From Ferdinandcohnia sp047238305 (lineage in GTDB: Bacteria; Bacillota; Bacilli; Bacillales; Bacillaceae_L), in NCBI RefSeq assembly GCF_047238305.1, contig NZ_JBDFMO010000001.1, positions 620,001-684,000 on the forward strand: DNA of 64,000 nt, given 5' to 3'. A model generated the notes under the pieces. That model saw only the letters and a list, made by a program, of their open reading frames with translations. It made no database searches and had not been told where the DNA came from. A program made the position numbers and the translations under genes. Positions 31,417 to 40,290 of this stretch are shown here, in pieces; position 1 is the first letter of the stretch, and every line of letters begins with the position of its first letter.

Positions 31417-32376
31417 CTACCTTTTTCCTTTATCATAAATTTCACCTAATGCTCTCGGAGCACGATTCGATTTAGAGAAAAAGATTAGTAATAATAACGT
31501 TAATACATACGGTAAAATCATGAATAAATCCGTGAAACTACTTGGTAATGCCATTGACTGAGCAATAAACGAGCCTCCAGATTTTGCAAAACCAAATAAT
31601 AGACAAGCCGCTAAAGTAGGGAGAATCCGCCAGTTCCCAAAAATTAATGCAGCGATGGCTAAGAACCCATATCCCATATAAATATTTGAAGAAAAATTAG
31701 CTGAAATGGAATAGGCAAAACACATGCCGCCTAGGCCTGATAATAGACCGGATATAAGCACAGCAGAAAATCGAACTTTCGCAACATCTACACCAGCTGC
31801 ATCTACTGAATGAGGATTTTCCCCGCTTGCTCTTAGACGCATACCGAATTTTGTCTTATATAAAAGATACCAAGCAAAAATGGCAATCACGATAATAATC
31901 ACTTCAAACGGATATACATTCGTAAAGACCGCACCAATTACTGGTATATTGGCTAAACCTTCAATCGTAAAACGCTCTGATACACCTAAACGGAACTTGT
32001 CCGAGGCCGAGCCAAATACGATTGCATTTATTTGAGTCGTTAAGAAAGTCGTTAATGCTAACGCCAAAATATTAATTACAACACCACTGATTACTTGATC
32101 AGCCTTAAACTTAATACTTAGGACCGCATGAATAATAGAAAAAGCCATTCCACCAATCATTGAAAATAGTAACGCCACGTAAAATAGATTTTGAATATCT
32201 GTACCAGAAGCATTAGCGATTAAAACAGCTGATAGCGCCCCGATGAACGCACCGAACCCTTGAAAACCTTCAAGTGCTAGATTCGTAATACCACTCTTTT
32301 CACTATATATACCGCCTATTGCGATGATAAAAAGAGGCAGAGCAAAGGATAATCCATCAATAATTATTGTATCCAT
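31417..32376 (-). CDS. nupQ: Guanosine-type ABC transporter permease, NupQ-like
   Basis: A 319-residue membrane permease of the branched-chain/ribose type with eight or more helices. Typical features are FALPLFIIAIGGIYSEKSGI at the N-terminus and NLALEGFQGFGAF, followed by GMRLRASGENPHSVDAAGVD, the coupling loop. Its start codon overlaps the stop of nupP. With NupN, NupO and NupP it forms a nucleoside importer; the operon's guanine riboswitch supports guanosine as a substrate, as shown for Bacillus subtilis NupNOPQ. Confidence 0.9.
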   Translation of the reverse strand: MDTIIIDGLSFALPLFIIAIGGIYSEKSGITNLALEGFQGFGAFIGALSAVLIANASGTDIQNLFYVALLFSMIGGMAFSIIHAVLSIKFKADQVISGVVINILALALTTFLTTQINAIVFGSASDKFRLGVSERFTIEGLANIPVIGAVFTNVYPFEVIIIVIAIFAWYLLYKTKFGMRLRASGENPHSVDAAGVDVAKVRFSAVLISGLLSGLGGMCFAYSISANFSSNIYMGYGFLAIAALIFGNWRILPTLAACLLFGFAKSGGSFIAQSMALPSSFTDLFMILPYVLTLLLLIFFSKSNRAPRALGEIYDKGKR

Positions 32377-33527
32377 TATGATTCAATCTCCTTTCGTTCC
32401 ACTTCTTTTTCCTTCAAACGGCTGACTTTATATTTCATGTAAGCACCACATGCACTAAACAATAGGATTAACCCGATGATAACAGAAGAAATTTCTTGTC
32501 TGATACCCGCTTGTGAGCTCATATACGTGCTTCCCTGATCAATGATAGATACTAAAAATGAAGAAAAGATAATACCAATTGGATGAGAGTTTCCTAAAAG
32601 TGATACAGCAATGGAATCAAAACCGATACTTGATAATACTTTTGGTTGGATGGAAGCAAAATAACCTAAATAATAGGTGACACCTGCAAGACCAGCCAAT
32701 CCTCCTGAAATCGTCATGGCTAAGACTGTATTTCGTCCGACATTAATGCCTGCATATTTTGCCGCATTGCGGTTAGACCCTACAGCTTTAATTTCAAAAC
32801 CTACTACTGTCTTATCTAAGAAAAACTTTATTAAAATAGCGATAATAATGGCCAACAGAAAGCCTAATGGAATATCCATTTTTAAGTTAGCTATATCAAC
32901 ATTAACTAAAGTCAGTCTTGCTTCATCTGATATATATTTTGATTGTCTTGAAATAGGATCGACATAATACATTTGAATAAAAAAGCTTATGACATATTGC
33001 GCAATATAATTTAGCATAATCGTAGATACGACTTCATTTATATTAAACCTATATTTTAGCCATCCTACTAATCCTCCCATTAATCCGCCAGCGACAATTC
33101 CGATTACTAACACAAGCGGCTTTGCAAGGATGGCATCTAAACCACTGTAACCGACGATAATCGTCGCTAAAAAACCAGAGACGAGCATTTGACCAGAAAC
33201 CCCAATATTAAATAGCCCCGCTCTAAACGCAACTGCAACCGCTAAGCTGGCAAACACAAGCGGCGTCATCGCATTTAGCAAACTTAAAAAATCAGTTAAC
33301 ATGCTCTTATATCCTGCATAGGAAGGCTTTGGCATGATCCCTGCTCCTTGAAGTAAGTTGTAAAATGCCTGTAACGGATTTTTACCAATTAACAGGATAA
33401 CAATAGCCGCCGCAATAAAGCTTATTAGTATGGAGACTAACGGAATTGAGATAGGTTGCCATTTCTCATTACTTATAAGTCGTAAAAGACGATAACTTAA
33501 GTTATTTTTCTTTTTATCTTTACTCAT
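32376..33527 (-). CDS. nupP: Guanosine-type ABC transporter permease, NupP-like
   Basis: A 383-residue permease, the longer of the pair, with a cytoplasmic N-terminus and about ten helices. Family features are FRAGLFNIGVSGQMLVSG, VSTIMLNYIAQYVISFF and the coupling loop FEIKAVGSNRNAAKYAGINV. It overlaps nupO by 8 bp and touches nupQ. The short charged tail RLKEKEVERKE is cytoplasmic. Confidence 0.9.
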   Translation of the reverse strand: MSKDKKKNNLSYRLLRLISNEKWQPISIPLVSILISFIAAAIVILLIGKNPLQAFYNLLQGAGIMPKPSYAGYKSMLTDFLSLLNAMTPLVFASLAVAVAFRAGLFNIGVSGQMLVSGFLATIIVGYSGLDAILAKPLVLVIGIVAGGLMGGLVGWLKYRFNINEVVSTIMLNYIAQYVISFFIQMYYVDPISRQSKYISDEARLTLVNVDIANLKMDIPLGFLLAIIIAILIKFFLDKTVVGFEIKAVGSNRNAAKYAGINVGRNTVLAMTISGGLAGLAGVTYYLGYFASIQPKVLSSIGFDSIAVSLLGNSHPIGIIFSSFLVSIIDQGSTYMSSQAGIRQEISSVIIGLILLFSACGAYMKYKVSRLKEKEVERKEIES

Positions 33528-35055
33528 GCTTTGCCCCCATCATATATTCGCCGACTTCATTCGTCGTTAATGATTCACTACTAGCAACCTTTTGAAGTTG
33601 GCCATTATATATAACTCCTATGGTATCCGCTACATTCATAATTTCATCTAACTCTAATGAAACAAGTAAAATCGCTTTTCCTTGATCCCGTTGTTGAATG
33701 ATCATTTTATGGATGTTCTCAATCGCTCCAATATCTACTCCTCGAGTTGGCTGAACGAAAATCATGAGTGGCGATTGTAATTCGATTTCGCGAGCAATAA
33801 TGGCTTTTTGCTGATTACCACCACTCATCGAACGAACTTGTGTCTTATTACCTTGGCCACTTCGAATATCAAATTTATCAATCAACTGACTACCAAATTG
33901 CTCAAATTCCTCCGTTTTCAAGATTCCTTTACTAGCAAATGGCTCCCTATAGTACTGCTTTAAGGCTAGATTCGTTGATAAATCAAAATCCAATACGAGT
34001 CCAAAGTTTTGTCTATCTTCAGGTATATAAGAGATTCCAGCTTCTGTTCTGTTTCTTATACTTTCGTTAGTAATGTCCTTACCATCAAGGAATATTTTCC
34101 CGCTGCTAACCTTTGTTAATCCAGCGATAGCGTCCGCGATTTCAACCTGTCCATTATCTGCAACTCCGGCAATAGCAAAGATTTCGCCACCGTGTATGGT
34201 AAAGGAAACATCTTTCACGACTTCAAATCCATCTTCATTTTTAATGGTTAGATGCTCGACCTTTAATACTTCTTCTTTAAACTGAGCAGGTGCTTTTTCA
34301 GATTCAAAGCTTACCTCTCTACCGACCATTAATTGAGCCATAAGATTAACCGATGTTGTCTTTACATCCAACACATCAATTAATTTACCTTTGTTCAATA
34401 CCGCACATCGATCGGCCACTTTTTTAATTTCATCTAATTTATGTGTGATTAAGATAATGGTTTTTCCAGCATTTCGAAGACCTTCGATAATACCTAGTAG
34501 GAATTCAATTTCTTGTGGCGTTAGGACTGCAGTTGGTTCATCAAAAATAAGGATTTCTGCTTCACGATAAAGCACCTTTAAAATTTCCACCCGTTGCTGC
34601 ATTGAGACAGTAAGATCGGCAATCTTTTTCGTCGGATCCACTTCTAAGCCAAAGTTTTTAGACAGTTCTTCAATTTTACGATTCGCATTTCGAAGATCTA
34701 CGTACGGAAAGAGCCCTGCAAATTTTTTAATTGGCTCAACCCCTAAGATAATATTCTCGGTAATTGTATAATCAGAGACCAACTTAAAATGTTGATGGAC
34801 CATTCCGATGTTAAGCTTTGCGGCATGATTAGGTGAGCTAATTTTCACTTTTTCTCCACGAATAAAAATTTCTCCTTCGTCGGGTTCGTACATACCACCT
34901 AAAATACTCATCAATGTTGATTTACCTGCACCATTTTCTCCAAGTAAAGCAAAAATTTCACCTTTTTTAATACCAATGGATACATCATCATTCGCTACTA
35001 TTCCAGGAAATCGTTTGGTTATATGTTTCATTTCTACAATATAATCAGACATCAT
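33520..35055 (-). CDS. nupO: Guanosine-type ABC transporter ATPase, NupO-like
   Basis: A 511-residue ATPase with two tandem ABC cassettes. Cassette 1 has Walker A ALLGENGAGKSTLMS and Walker B EILIFDEPTAVLTP. Cassette 2 (from about residue 260) has a degenerate Walker A (AIAGVADNGQVEIADAI), signature RSMSGGNQQKAIIAREI and SPLMIFVQPTRGVDIGAIE. A degenerate second site is normal for this sugar/nucleoside subfamily. A hairpin lies between nupN and this gene. Confidence 0.92.
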   Translation of the reverse strand: MMSDYIVEMKHITKRFPGIVANDDVSIGIKKGEIFALLGENGAGKSTLMSILGGMYEPDEGEIFIRGEKVKISSPNHAAKLNIGMVHQHFKLVSDYTITENIILGVEPIKKFAGLFPYVDLRNANRKIEELSKNFGLEVDPTKKIADLTVSMQQRVEILKVLYREAEILIFDEPTAVLTPQEIEFLLGIIEGLRNAGKTIILITHKLDEIKKVADRCAVLNKGKLIDVLDVKTTSVNLMAQLMVGREVSFESEKAPAQFKEEVLKVEHLTIKNEDGFEVVKDVSFTIHGGEIFAIAGVADNGQVEIADAIAGLTKVSSGKIFLDGKDITNESIRNRTEAGISYIPEDRQNFGLVLDFDLSTNLALKQYYREPFASKGILKTEEFEQFGSQLIDKFDIRSGQGNKTQVRSMSGGNQQKAIIAREIELQSPLMIFVQPTRGVDIGAIENIHKMIIQQRDQGKAILLVSLELDEIMNVADTIGVIYNGQLQKVASSESLTTNEVGEYMMGAKHE

Positions 35056-35088
35056 TCTTCTCCTTTATCACAATAATAGGAAATAAAA

Positions 35089-35132
35089 GAAGTTCATCAT
35101 TCCTCTAAAATGAGGAAATGATAAACTTCTCA
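35089..35132 (-). terminator. Intercistronic hairpin between nupN and nupO
   Basis: AGAAGTTTATCATTTCCTC pairs with GAGGAATGATGAACTTCT and is followed by TTTATTTCC on the minus strand. It probably lets most transcripts end after the binding-protein gene, giving more binding protein than membrane complex. Confidence 0.75.
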
Positions 35133-35164
35133 TGATTCACTTCGTTATTGTGCTCTTTTTAATC

Positions 35165-36313
35165 TTATAGCCCTGGAAACTCTTCTGGAGTATGATCATT
35201 AAAGTTAGATGCAGGTACGATTGTACCTTCTTTCACTAATTCGTAAGCTTCATTCATTTTGCTTAGTGTATCCTCTGATAATTGGTGACGACCTTCTTCT
35301 TTAATAAAACCAGTTGAATCTGTATCTGCATAAAGAACGACATTACCACCTTTAAAAGTTCCATCTTCAACAGTATTTAAGGTTTTTTCGATATTCATCG
35401 CCATGAATTTAACAGCAGATGTTAATACGATATTTTCAGAACCATTTACACCATCATCAAATTGGTCAACGTCTACACCAATTACTTTTACGTCGCCTTC
35501 AGCTTCCTTAACTGCTGTGAATACACCATTACCAGTACCACCTGCAGCAACAAAGATGATATCTACACCTTGTTTAATTAACGCATTTCCGATCACTTTA
35601 CCAGTAGCTTCATCTGCAAAAGATCCTGCATAGTTACCACCAACATCAGCACCTGTTACATCAGTTCCTGCATAACCTGATAATTCAACCATTTCAACAT
35701 TTTTTCCATACACCTTATTCACATAATTTACACCTGATTCAAAGCCAAATTGATAATTTACATTTGACGGATAAGCTATTCCATTTACAACCGCTACTTT
35801 ATTTGATTTTGTTTCAAGTGCTGCAGCCATTCCTGCAAAGAAACCACTTTCTTGTTCAGCAAAGTTCATTGCATAGATATTATCGAAATCTGTTTGGTCA
35901 CCTACAGGTGCAGGCTCAGAGTCATTTAAAATAAAAATTTTATCCGGGTTTTCTACAGCAATACTTGAAACACCAGCAAATTGAAATCCAGGTGTTACAA
36001 TCACATCATAATCTGCCACAATATCAGCAACAGCTTGTACAGCCGCAGCTGGGTCACCAGTTTCTTCTTTAACAGCCTTAACTGTTGCTGTTGGATGTTT
36101 CTCAATAAAGCTTAAAATTCCATTATAGTTATCTTCATTAAAACTACCATCATCCACGCCTGAAGGGCTTGTTACAATAGCAATTTTTAATCCTTCTTCA
36201 CCGTTTTCAGACTTAGCCTCATTTTCATTAGCTGAGTCACTTCCGCATGCTGCCATAACCGCAGTCATTAAAGCAATAAATAATATCATTACGATTTTCT
36301 TTGTGTTTTTCAT
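35165..36313 (-). CDS. nupN: BMP-family nucleoside-binding lipoprotein, NupN-like
   Basis: A 382-residue lipoprotein. The start chosen is MKNTKKIVMILFIALM with GGAGGATC upstream; a longer frame would extend into the riboswitch leader. The lipobox is VMAACGS. The BMP (PnrA-like) fold has IAIVTSPSGVDDGSFNEDNY, VIVTPGFQFAGV, FAEQESGFFAGMAA and VIGVDVDQFDDG, the residues that bind purine nucleosides in this family. It is first in the nupNOPQ operon, under a guanine riboswitch. Confidence 0.93.
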   Translation of the reverse strand: MKNTKKIVMILFIALMTAVMAACGSDSANENEAKSENGEEGLKIAIVTSPSGVDDGSFNEDNYNGILSFIEKHPTATVKAVKEETGDPAAAVQAVADIVADYDVIVTPGFQFAGVSSIAVENPDKIFILNDSEPAPVGDQTDFDNIYAMNFAEQESGFFAGMAAALETKSNKVAVVNGIAYPSNVNYQFGFESGVNYVNKVYGKNVEMVELSGYAGTDVTGADVGGNYAGSFADEATGKVIGNALIKQGVDIIFVAAGGTGNGVFTAVKEAEGDVKVIGVDVDQFDDGVNGSENIVLTSAVKFMAMNIEKTLNTVEDGTFKGGNVVLYADTDSTGFIKEEGRHQLSEDTLSKMNEAYELVKEGTIVPASNFNDHTPEEFPGL

Positions 36314-36362
36314 CGAAATGATCCTCCTCTGTAAGTCATGTTGTATTATTTCTGTAAAAATT

Positions 36363-36389
36363 AAAAAGCACCGAGTTATACCGGTGCTT
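36363..36389 (-). terminator. Riboswitch-controlled terminator before nupN
   Basis: AAGCACCGGTATAACTCGGTGCTT with a TTTTAATTTTT tail on the minus strand, 50 bp upstream of the nupN start. It is the expression platform of the aptamer at 36453-36520. Confidence 0.87.
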
Positions 36390-36452
36390 GACTTGTAGGA
36401 AGGTAGAGAACGGAAATAAAGCATACGTTTATCTCCATTTTTATATACGCAA

Positions 36453-36520
36453 CCTCGTAGTCAAGCTATTTATGGTAGCTTGGTAGAAACTTTCGGGCCA
36501 TATCCCCAATATTATACGAG
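36453..36520 (-). promoter_or_regulatory. Guanine riboswitch of the nup operon
   Basis: Purine aptamer on the minus strand: P1 CTCGTA/TACGAG, core GGATATGGCCCGAAAGTTTC, TACCATAAATAGC, and TTGACTACG with the guanine-type C. Promoter: TTGACA at 36569-36574 and TACTAT at 36546-36551, spacing 17. A single PurBox-like CCGAACGTTAA lies upstream at about 36608-36618. Confidence 0.93.
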
Positions 36521-36863
36521 AATAATATTTAATTTTTACTCACTCATAGTAACATCATAAATTCTACCTGTCAACGAAAAACGGATGTTTTTTCTAAAAT
36601 ATTAATTAACGTTCGGAATTGAGAGGGTTTTCAAATAAAAACAACCATAATATTTTGGAAAATACAGGTGAGTTCTTAAGTAACACTAGTTTTCGCCAAA
36701 TGAACGAATGGCGTATTGCAATCAGGTTAAAATGTTTCAATCCTGTTTTAAATATTAAAAAAGACCGCGTATTGTTTATTTTTCATAAGATTAACTTTAT
36801 AATGCACACTAGGTAATTTTTTTAGGAGAAATTATACTTCTAGCTTAAGGAAGGAGATCGATT

Positions 36864-37619
36864 ATGAAAAAAATGATATTTACATTAGTAACCGGTCTAA
36901 TGGCCGTTGTTTTAGCAGCGTGCGGAGGAAATGATGAAAGTAAAGAAAATAATGCAAAAACAGCGGAAACCGTTCAGCTGGAGCAACAGCAAAAGCAAAT
37001 GGAAGAAATGCAAAAGAAATTAGAAGCACAGCAAATAGATGAAAAGAAAACTGTTGTCATCGTGAATGATCAAAAAATTTCAGGAAGCGACTATAATAGC
37101 GCTTTAGCATCTGTTCAAGGATTCATGCAGCAAATGGGACAAGATCCAACTTCTAAAGAGGCTGCAGAGCAAGCCAAAAACCAAACGATTGACAGCTTAA
37201 TCGGACAAACTCTTCTTCTTCAAGATGCAGATAAAAAAAACTATAACGTTTCTGATGCAGAAATTAATAAGAAGCTAGACGAAATAAAAAAACAGTTTAA
37301 AACAGAGGAAGAATTCGAGACTGCTCTTAAAAAGTCCGGCATGGATATGAAAACATTTGAAACTCAAATAGCTGACGATATTAAGCTTCAACAGTACGTA
37401 GAAAAAGAAGTACCGGTTGGTGAAATAACCGATGAAGAAATTCAAAAAATGTATAATCAATTTGCAGAACAAGGAAAGAGTACTGGACAAGAAATTCCAA
37501 AACTCGAAGAAGTAAAACCGCAAATCGAACAATCTCTTCAACAACAAAAACAGCAGGAAAAACTTGCACAACAGGTTGAAGAGTTAAAGAAAACCGCAAA
37601 GATTGATATTAAAATTTAA
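36864..37619 (+). CDS. SurA N-terminal-domain lipoprotein
   Basis: A 251-residue lipoprotein with AAGGAGATCG before the ATG. The signal peptide MKKMIFTLVTGLMAVVLAAC has its lipobox Cys at residue 20. After a Gln/Glu-rich coiled-coil linker (residues 40-62) comes a SurA-N-like chaperone region (about residues 65-165; INKKLDEIKKQFKTEEEFET) and a second helical segment ending KLAQQVEELKKTAKID. It resembles PrsA/SurA foldases but lacks the parvulin isomerase domain, so it is probably a holdase outside the membrane. Substrates are unknown. Confidence 0.85.
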   Translation: MKKMIFTLVTGLMAVVLAACGGNDESKENNAKTAETVQLEQQQKQMEEMQKKLEAQQIDEKKTVVIVNDQKISGSDYNSALASVQGFMQQMGQDPTSKEAAEQAKNQTIDSLIGQTLLLQDADKKNYNVSDAEINKKLDEIKKQFKTEEEFETALKKSGMDMKTFETQIADDIKLQQYVEKEVPVGEITDEEIQKMYNQFAEQGKSTGQEIPKLEEVKPQIEQSLQQQKQQEKLAQQVEELKKTAKIDIKI

Positions 37620-37656
37620 GATATTACACACAAAAACAAACAGTTCAAGGAATAAT

Positions 37657-37703
37657 AAAAGAAGATGACTCTCTACAAAATGTAGCATTCATCTTCTTTT
37701 TTA
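37657..37703. terminator. Bidirectional terminator between convergent genes
   Basis: AAAAGAAGATGA and its complement TCATCTTCTTTT enclose a second small stem (CTACAAAATGTAG). It serves the SurA-N gene (plus) and the YdjM-type gene (minus). Confidence 0.8.
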
Positions 37704-37708
37704 TTGCT

Positions 37709-38383
37709 TTAAAAACGCATTTTAAATACTTTATTGGTAAGTGGATATAGAAATTTAACCCCTTTTTTCGTTAGCATATCTCCTATAAGATGCGAAAGAT
37801 AAGCTATAGTGGAAATAAGAGCCAAACTGTCCACCCCAGTGCTAACTTGTAACAGATAGGACATATACCACCAATAAGCCAATGCCCAAATCGTATGCGT
37901 TAGACCTCGGTGTGGAAACCAACCTGCGCCCCCTATGTATAAGGCAAACATAACCAACCACCACAACTCATTCGTAAATGCATAGTATAAAAGGAATAAA
38001 CTTAAGATGCTCATCAGAATATTTTTCAACGTTTCCTGGCTCTTCAGGGAAAGACCTATAATGACTGCTCCCCATCCGAAAAGAAGAAGTTTATTTTGCT
38101 CTGTAAACCATTTTTCATCTAAAAAAGACAAGTCATTTACATTTAAAAAGTATGCAACCAATGCTAGGATCATTAATGCTATACCGACAAATGCCCCGAC
38201 TTTTTTAATTAGTTTAGCCGTCTTCGTTACACGCTTATTTAATAGATTGTTTCCGTCTAAATCAGGAGCAAGCGAAGCCAATCCTGATGCAACTAAAATG
38301 ACAGGCATCGTTTCAAGTGATTGGCTAACAGACGCCAACGCTCCTATACCTAATCCAATTGTTAAATGAGTTCGACCTTTCAT
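37709..38383 (-). CDS. Metal-dependent hydrolase-like membrane protein, YdjM/DUF457 family
   Basis: A 224-residue membrane protein. The conserved His of MKGRTHLTIGLGIGALAS, the Asp pair in ASLAPDLDGNNLLNKRVTK and GWFPHRGLTHTIWALAYWW fit the metal-binding residues of the YdjM (DUF457) family. About five membrane segments follow. IAYLSHLIGDMLTKKGVKFL carries the last conserved HxxGD. Enzymatic activity has not been proven for the family. It converges with the SurA-N gene. Confidence 0.85.
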   Translation of the reverse strand: MKGRTHLTIGLGIGALASVSQSLETMPVILVASGLASLAPDLDGNNLLNKRVTKTAKLIKKVGAFVGIALMILALVAYFLNVNDLSFLDEKWFTEQNKLLLFGWGAVIIGLSLKSQETLKNILMSILSLFLLYYAFTNELWWLVMFALYIGGAGWFPHRGLTHTIWALAYWWYMSYLLQVSTGVDSLALISTIAYLSHLIGDMLTKKGVKFLYPLTNKVFKMRF

Positions 38384-38473
38384 GCTGCCACCTCTTTGTT
38401 GTTGTCTATTTTTCTATCAGAAGTTATCCAAAAATCAAATTATAACACAAAAAACTTGCCCTACTTTTAAAAG

Positions 38474-38626
38474 GAGCTATTTGCCGAAGATGACATTGAG
38501 GATCAAAAAGGAGAATTGATGGTTGTTGAGTTTGGTGGCACCTCATTTGGACAAACGGAAGAGTTAATAAACAAAACGATTGAGCTGAAATCCGGAGATA
38601 TATTGAAGCCAAATGATGTCTTTTAG
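38474..38626 (+). pseudogene. C-terminal remnant of an unidentified gene
   Basis: An open stretch of 50 codons, ELFAEDDIEDQKGELMVV and onward to KSGDILKPNDVF before a TAG, with a stop codon (TAA at 38468) just upstream and no proper start. The composition looks like real coding sequence, but I do not recognise a family. It is probably the end of a deleted gene. Confidence 0.35.
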
Positions 38627-38742
38627 ACCAGAGCTATACCTGATATGGATTCTTATTATGATCTGTGATATTAGGGACCGTCACAAAGTATTTATCCTTA
38701 CATAAGATGACTTATAAGTAGAACAGAATGGGAGGAAAAAAT

Positions 38743-38991
38743 GTGCCTTCAGTTATCAATTTAGGAATATTCAATGTCAATTCTCCCCAACCAAGCTCAG
38801 TCGTGCAAGTTGGTGAATTAGTCGTTAATGGTATGGATGCCAACAGAAAACAAAATCTAAACCTTGCTGGTATGTATGGTATTGGCAATGCCAACATAGG
38901 AAATCTTAATAGTATTGCAGATAGCTTTGAAGGAATGGACGGAGTAATCTTTGATCAGGACATTAAGCCTAATTTTGGAGGAAATGTCTAA
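38743..38991 (+). CDS. GerPA/GerPF-like small spore protein
   Basis: An 82-residue protein. GTG at 38743 is the likely start because GGGAGG lies 7 bp upstream and MPSVINLGIFNVNS then matches the usual MP-(S/A)-V/I start of the GerPA/GerPF family. The tail has the family-like DGVIFDQDIKPNF. The body is Asn/Gly-rich with repeated Gly-Asn-Ala/Leu-Asn motifs. GerP proteins are coat-associated and help germinants through the spore coat. It faces a minus-strand pair of related genes. Confidence 0.7.
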   Translation: MPSVINLGIFNVNSPQPSSVVQVGELVVNGMDANRKQNLNLAGMYGIGNANIGNLNSIADSFEGMDGVIFDQDIKPNFGGNV

Positions 38992-39045
38992 GCTGTTTAA
39001 AATATAGATTTATTGATAAAATCTAAAAAACAACAAACCCTTTTA

Positions 39046-39333
39046 TTAACCAAGGGTTTGTTGTTTTTTAGTATGGTTATGAGGGTTTTGATTTTTCTCT
39101 TGTTCTTGTTGTTTTTTTGATGTCGGACTTTGCTCGTATTTTGATAGTGATGCTTTCATATGAGCAAGGTTATTTTTATCACCATGAATATTACCAAGTC
39201 CCTGGTTATGCTGTTTACTATTTTGAAAGTCTTCAATAAAATTGTTTCCGATGCTAAAGCACGAAGCACTTTCAATTACGCCAATTTTAATCGTGCCAAT
39301 CTTGAAGGTTGGGGATAAAATAGCTGATTCCAT
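39046..39333 (-). CDS. Small GerP-like spore protein with charged tail
   Basis: A 95-residue protein preceded by GGGAGGAGG and starting 4 bp after the neighbouring gene stops. FKIGTIKIGVIESASCFSIG then NNFIEDFQNSKQHNQG follows the GerP-type plan (short beta strands, then a 'SIGNN' or 'IGE' turn and a KxNQG segment). The last 35 residues are polar, with many Gln, Lys and Asn. Assignment rests on pattern and context only. Confidence 0.6.
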   Translation of the reverse strand: MESAILSPTFKIGTIKIGVIESASCFSIGNNFIEDFQNSKQHNQGLGNIHGDKNNLAHMKASLSKYEQSPTSKKQQEQEKNQNPHNHTKKQQTLG

Positions 39334-39337
39334 AAAT

Positions 39338-39538
39338 CTATTCCTCCTCCCATTCTAGAGTATCTTTAACCCATTCGTTGTTAATCAATGTATTTTCCTT
39401 TCCGGATAAGTCTCCAACGATTTCAGTAATCACTTTACTTGAACGAAAATTTTTATGTGTATTTGTTTCTCCAAGAAAAAAACCTGAAGAATCACCAAGA
39501 CTTGTTACTTTAATGTCCCCCAGCTTTATTTTAAGCAT
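39338..39538 (-). CDS. Small GerP-like spore protein
   Basis: A 66-residue protein with an AAGGAG site. MLKIKLGDIKVTSLGDSSGF then FLGETNTHKNFRSSKV resembles the family pattern (beta strand, Ser-rich turn, 'FIGE'). It is first of a two-gene minus-strand unit. The 207 bp to the divergent two-domain gene should hold both promoters; I did not find a convincing sigma-K or sigma-E element by eye. Confidence 0.6.
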   Translation of the reverse strand: MLKIKLGDIKVTSLGDSSGFFLGETNTHKNFRSSKVITEIVGDLSGKENTLINNEWVKDTLEWEEE

Positions 39539-39745
39539 GTTATCCGTTTCTCCTTTTACTTGATACTTATTACACAGCAGCCATTTGTATCGTATAGTGG
39601 CTATTGCCCACTTTTCTTATGTAAGGTATTCAAATTTCCAGTGGAATGTCACTCTCTTTTTTTCGGACCATATTAACATTGTAATTCCTTAAACATACAG
39701 TACAATAAACGAATTAGAAAATTGTTCAAACGTGGTGAACCTTAT

Positions 39746-40249
39746 ATGATAAACTCCAAACATATTAACTTTACCGGAGATATACATGTACAAACGATGC
39801 AAAGGCAGTCAGGTATATTTATTGGAGAGCGGAACTCAGCGATCGGCTGGAGTGCCCACGGAAAAGAGAATCGGGTAATTGGAAGTATTAGTGGTCAGTC
39901 TAATCTGCTCCTTCACAATACGTTAATTTTAAATGATCCTGATATTGTAGATACCCCCATTGATGACCGTGACATAAATTTGCACGTTGAACAGCCAAAT
40001 GACAATCATACAACGAATCTTACCCTTGAAAGTGTAAACGTTAATGCAATGACGAATAATAACTCCTTGAGTATTGGAAAGGGACATATAAATGGAATAG
40101 ATGGTAATAACAAAAATAATTATTCGATAGGTAATCTATATGGGCATGAAAATCAGATTAGACATAATGTCAATTACGTAGATGACCAAGATGGAGTGGA
40201 TGGGATTATCGATGACCAAGACATTAAAATTACAAATATTGAAAAGTGA
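39746..40249 (+). CDS. Two-domain GerPA-like spore protein
   Basis: A 167-residue protein with two copies of the GerPA-like unit. The first has INFTGDIHVQTMQRQSGIFI, IGERNSAIGWSAHGKENR and DTPIDDRDINL. The second has NVNAMTNNNSLSIGKGHING, KNNYSIGNLYGHENQI and DGIIDDQDIKI. The repeated ends (P-I-D-D-R-D-I, I-I-D-D-Q-D-I) show a tandem duplication. Start chosen at ATG 39746, since the longer frame begins at a TTG without a ribosome site. Confidence 0.7.
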   Translation: MINSKHINFTGDIHVQTMQRQSGIFIGERNSAIGWSAHGKENRVIGSISGQSNLLLHNTLILNDPDIVDTPIDDRDINLHVEQPNDNHTTNLTLESVNVNAMTNNNSLSIGKGHINGIDGNNKNNYSIGNLYGHENQIRHNVNYVDDQDGVDGIIDDQDIKITNIEK

Positions 40250-40290
40250 TGAATCTATGTGTAGATCATTGAAGTTTGCAAATCATTTAT

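Noticed and set aside
36619..36816. A 65-codon plus-strand frame upstream of the SurA-N lipoprotein gene
   Set aside because: There is no credible ribosome site; the region more likely holds the promoters of the divergent nup operon and the lipoprotein gene.
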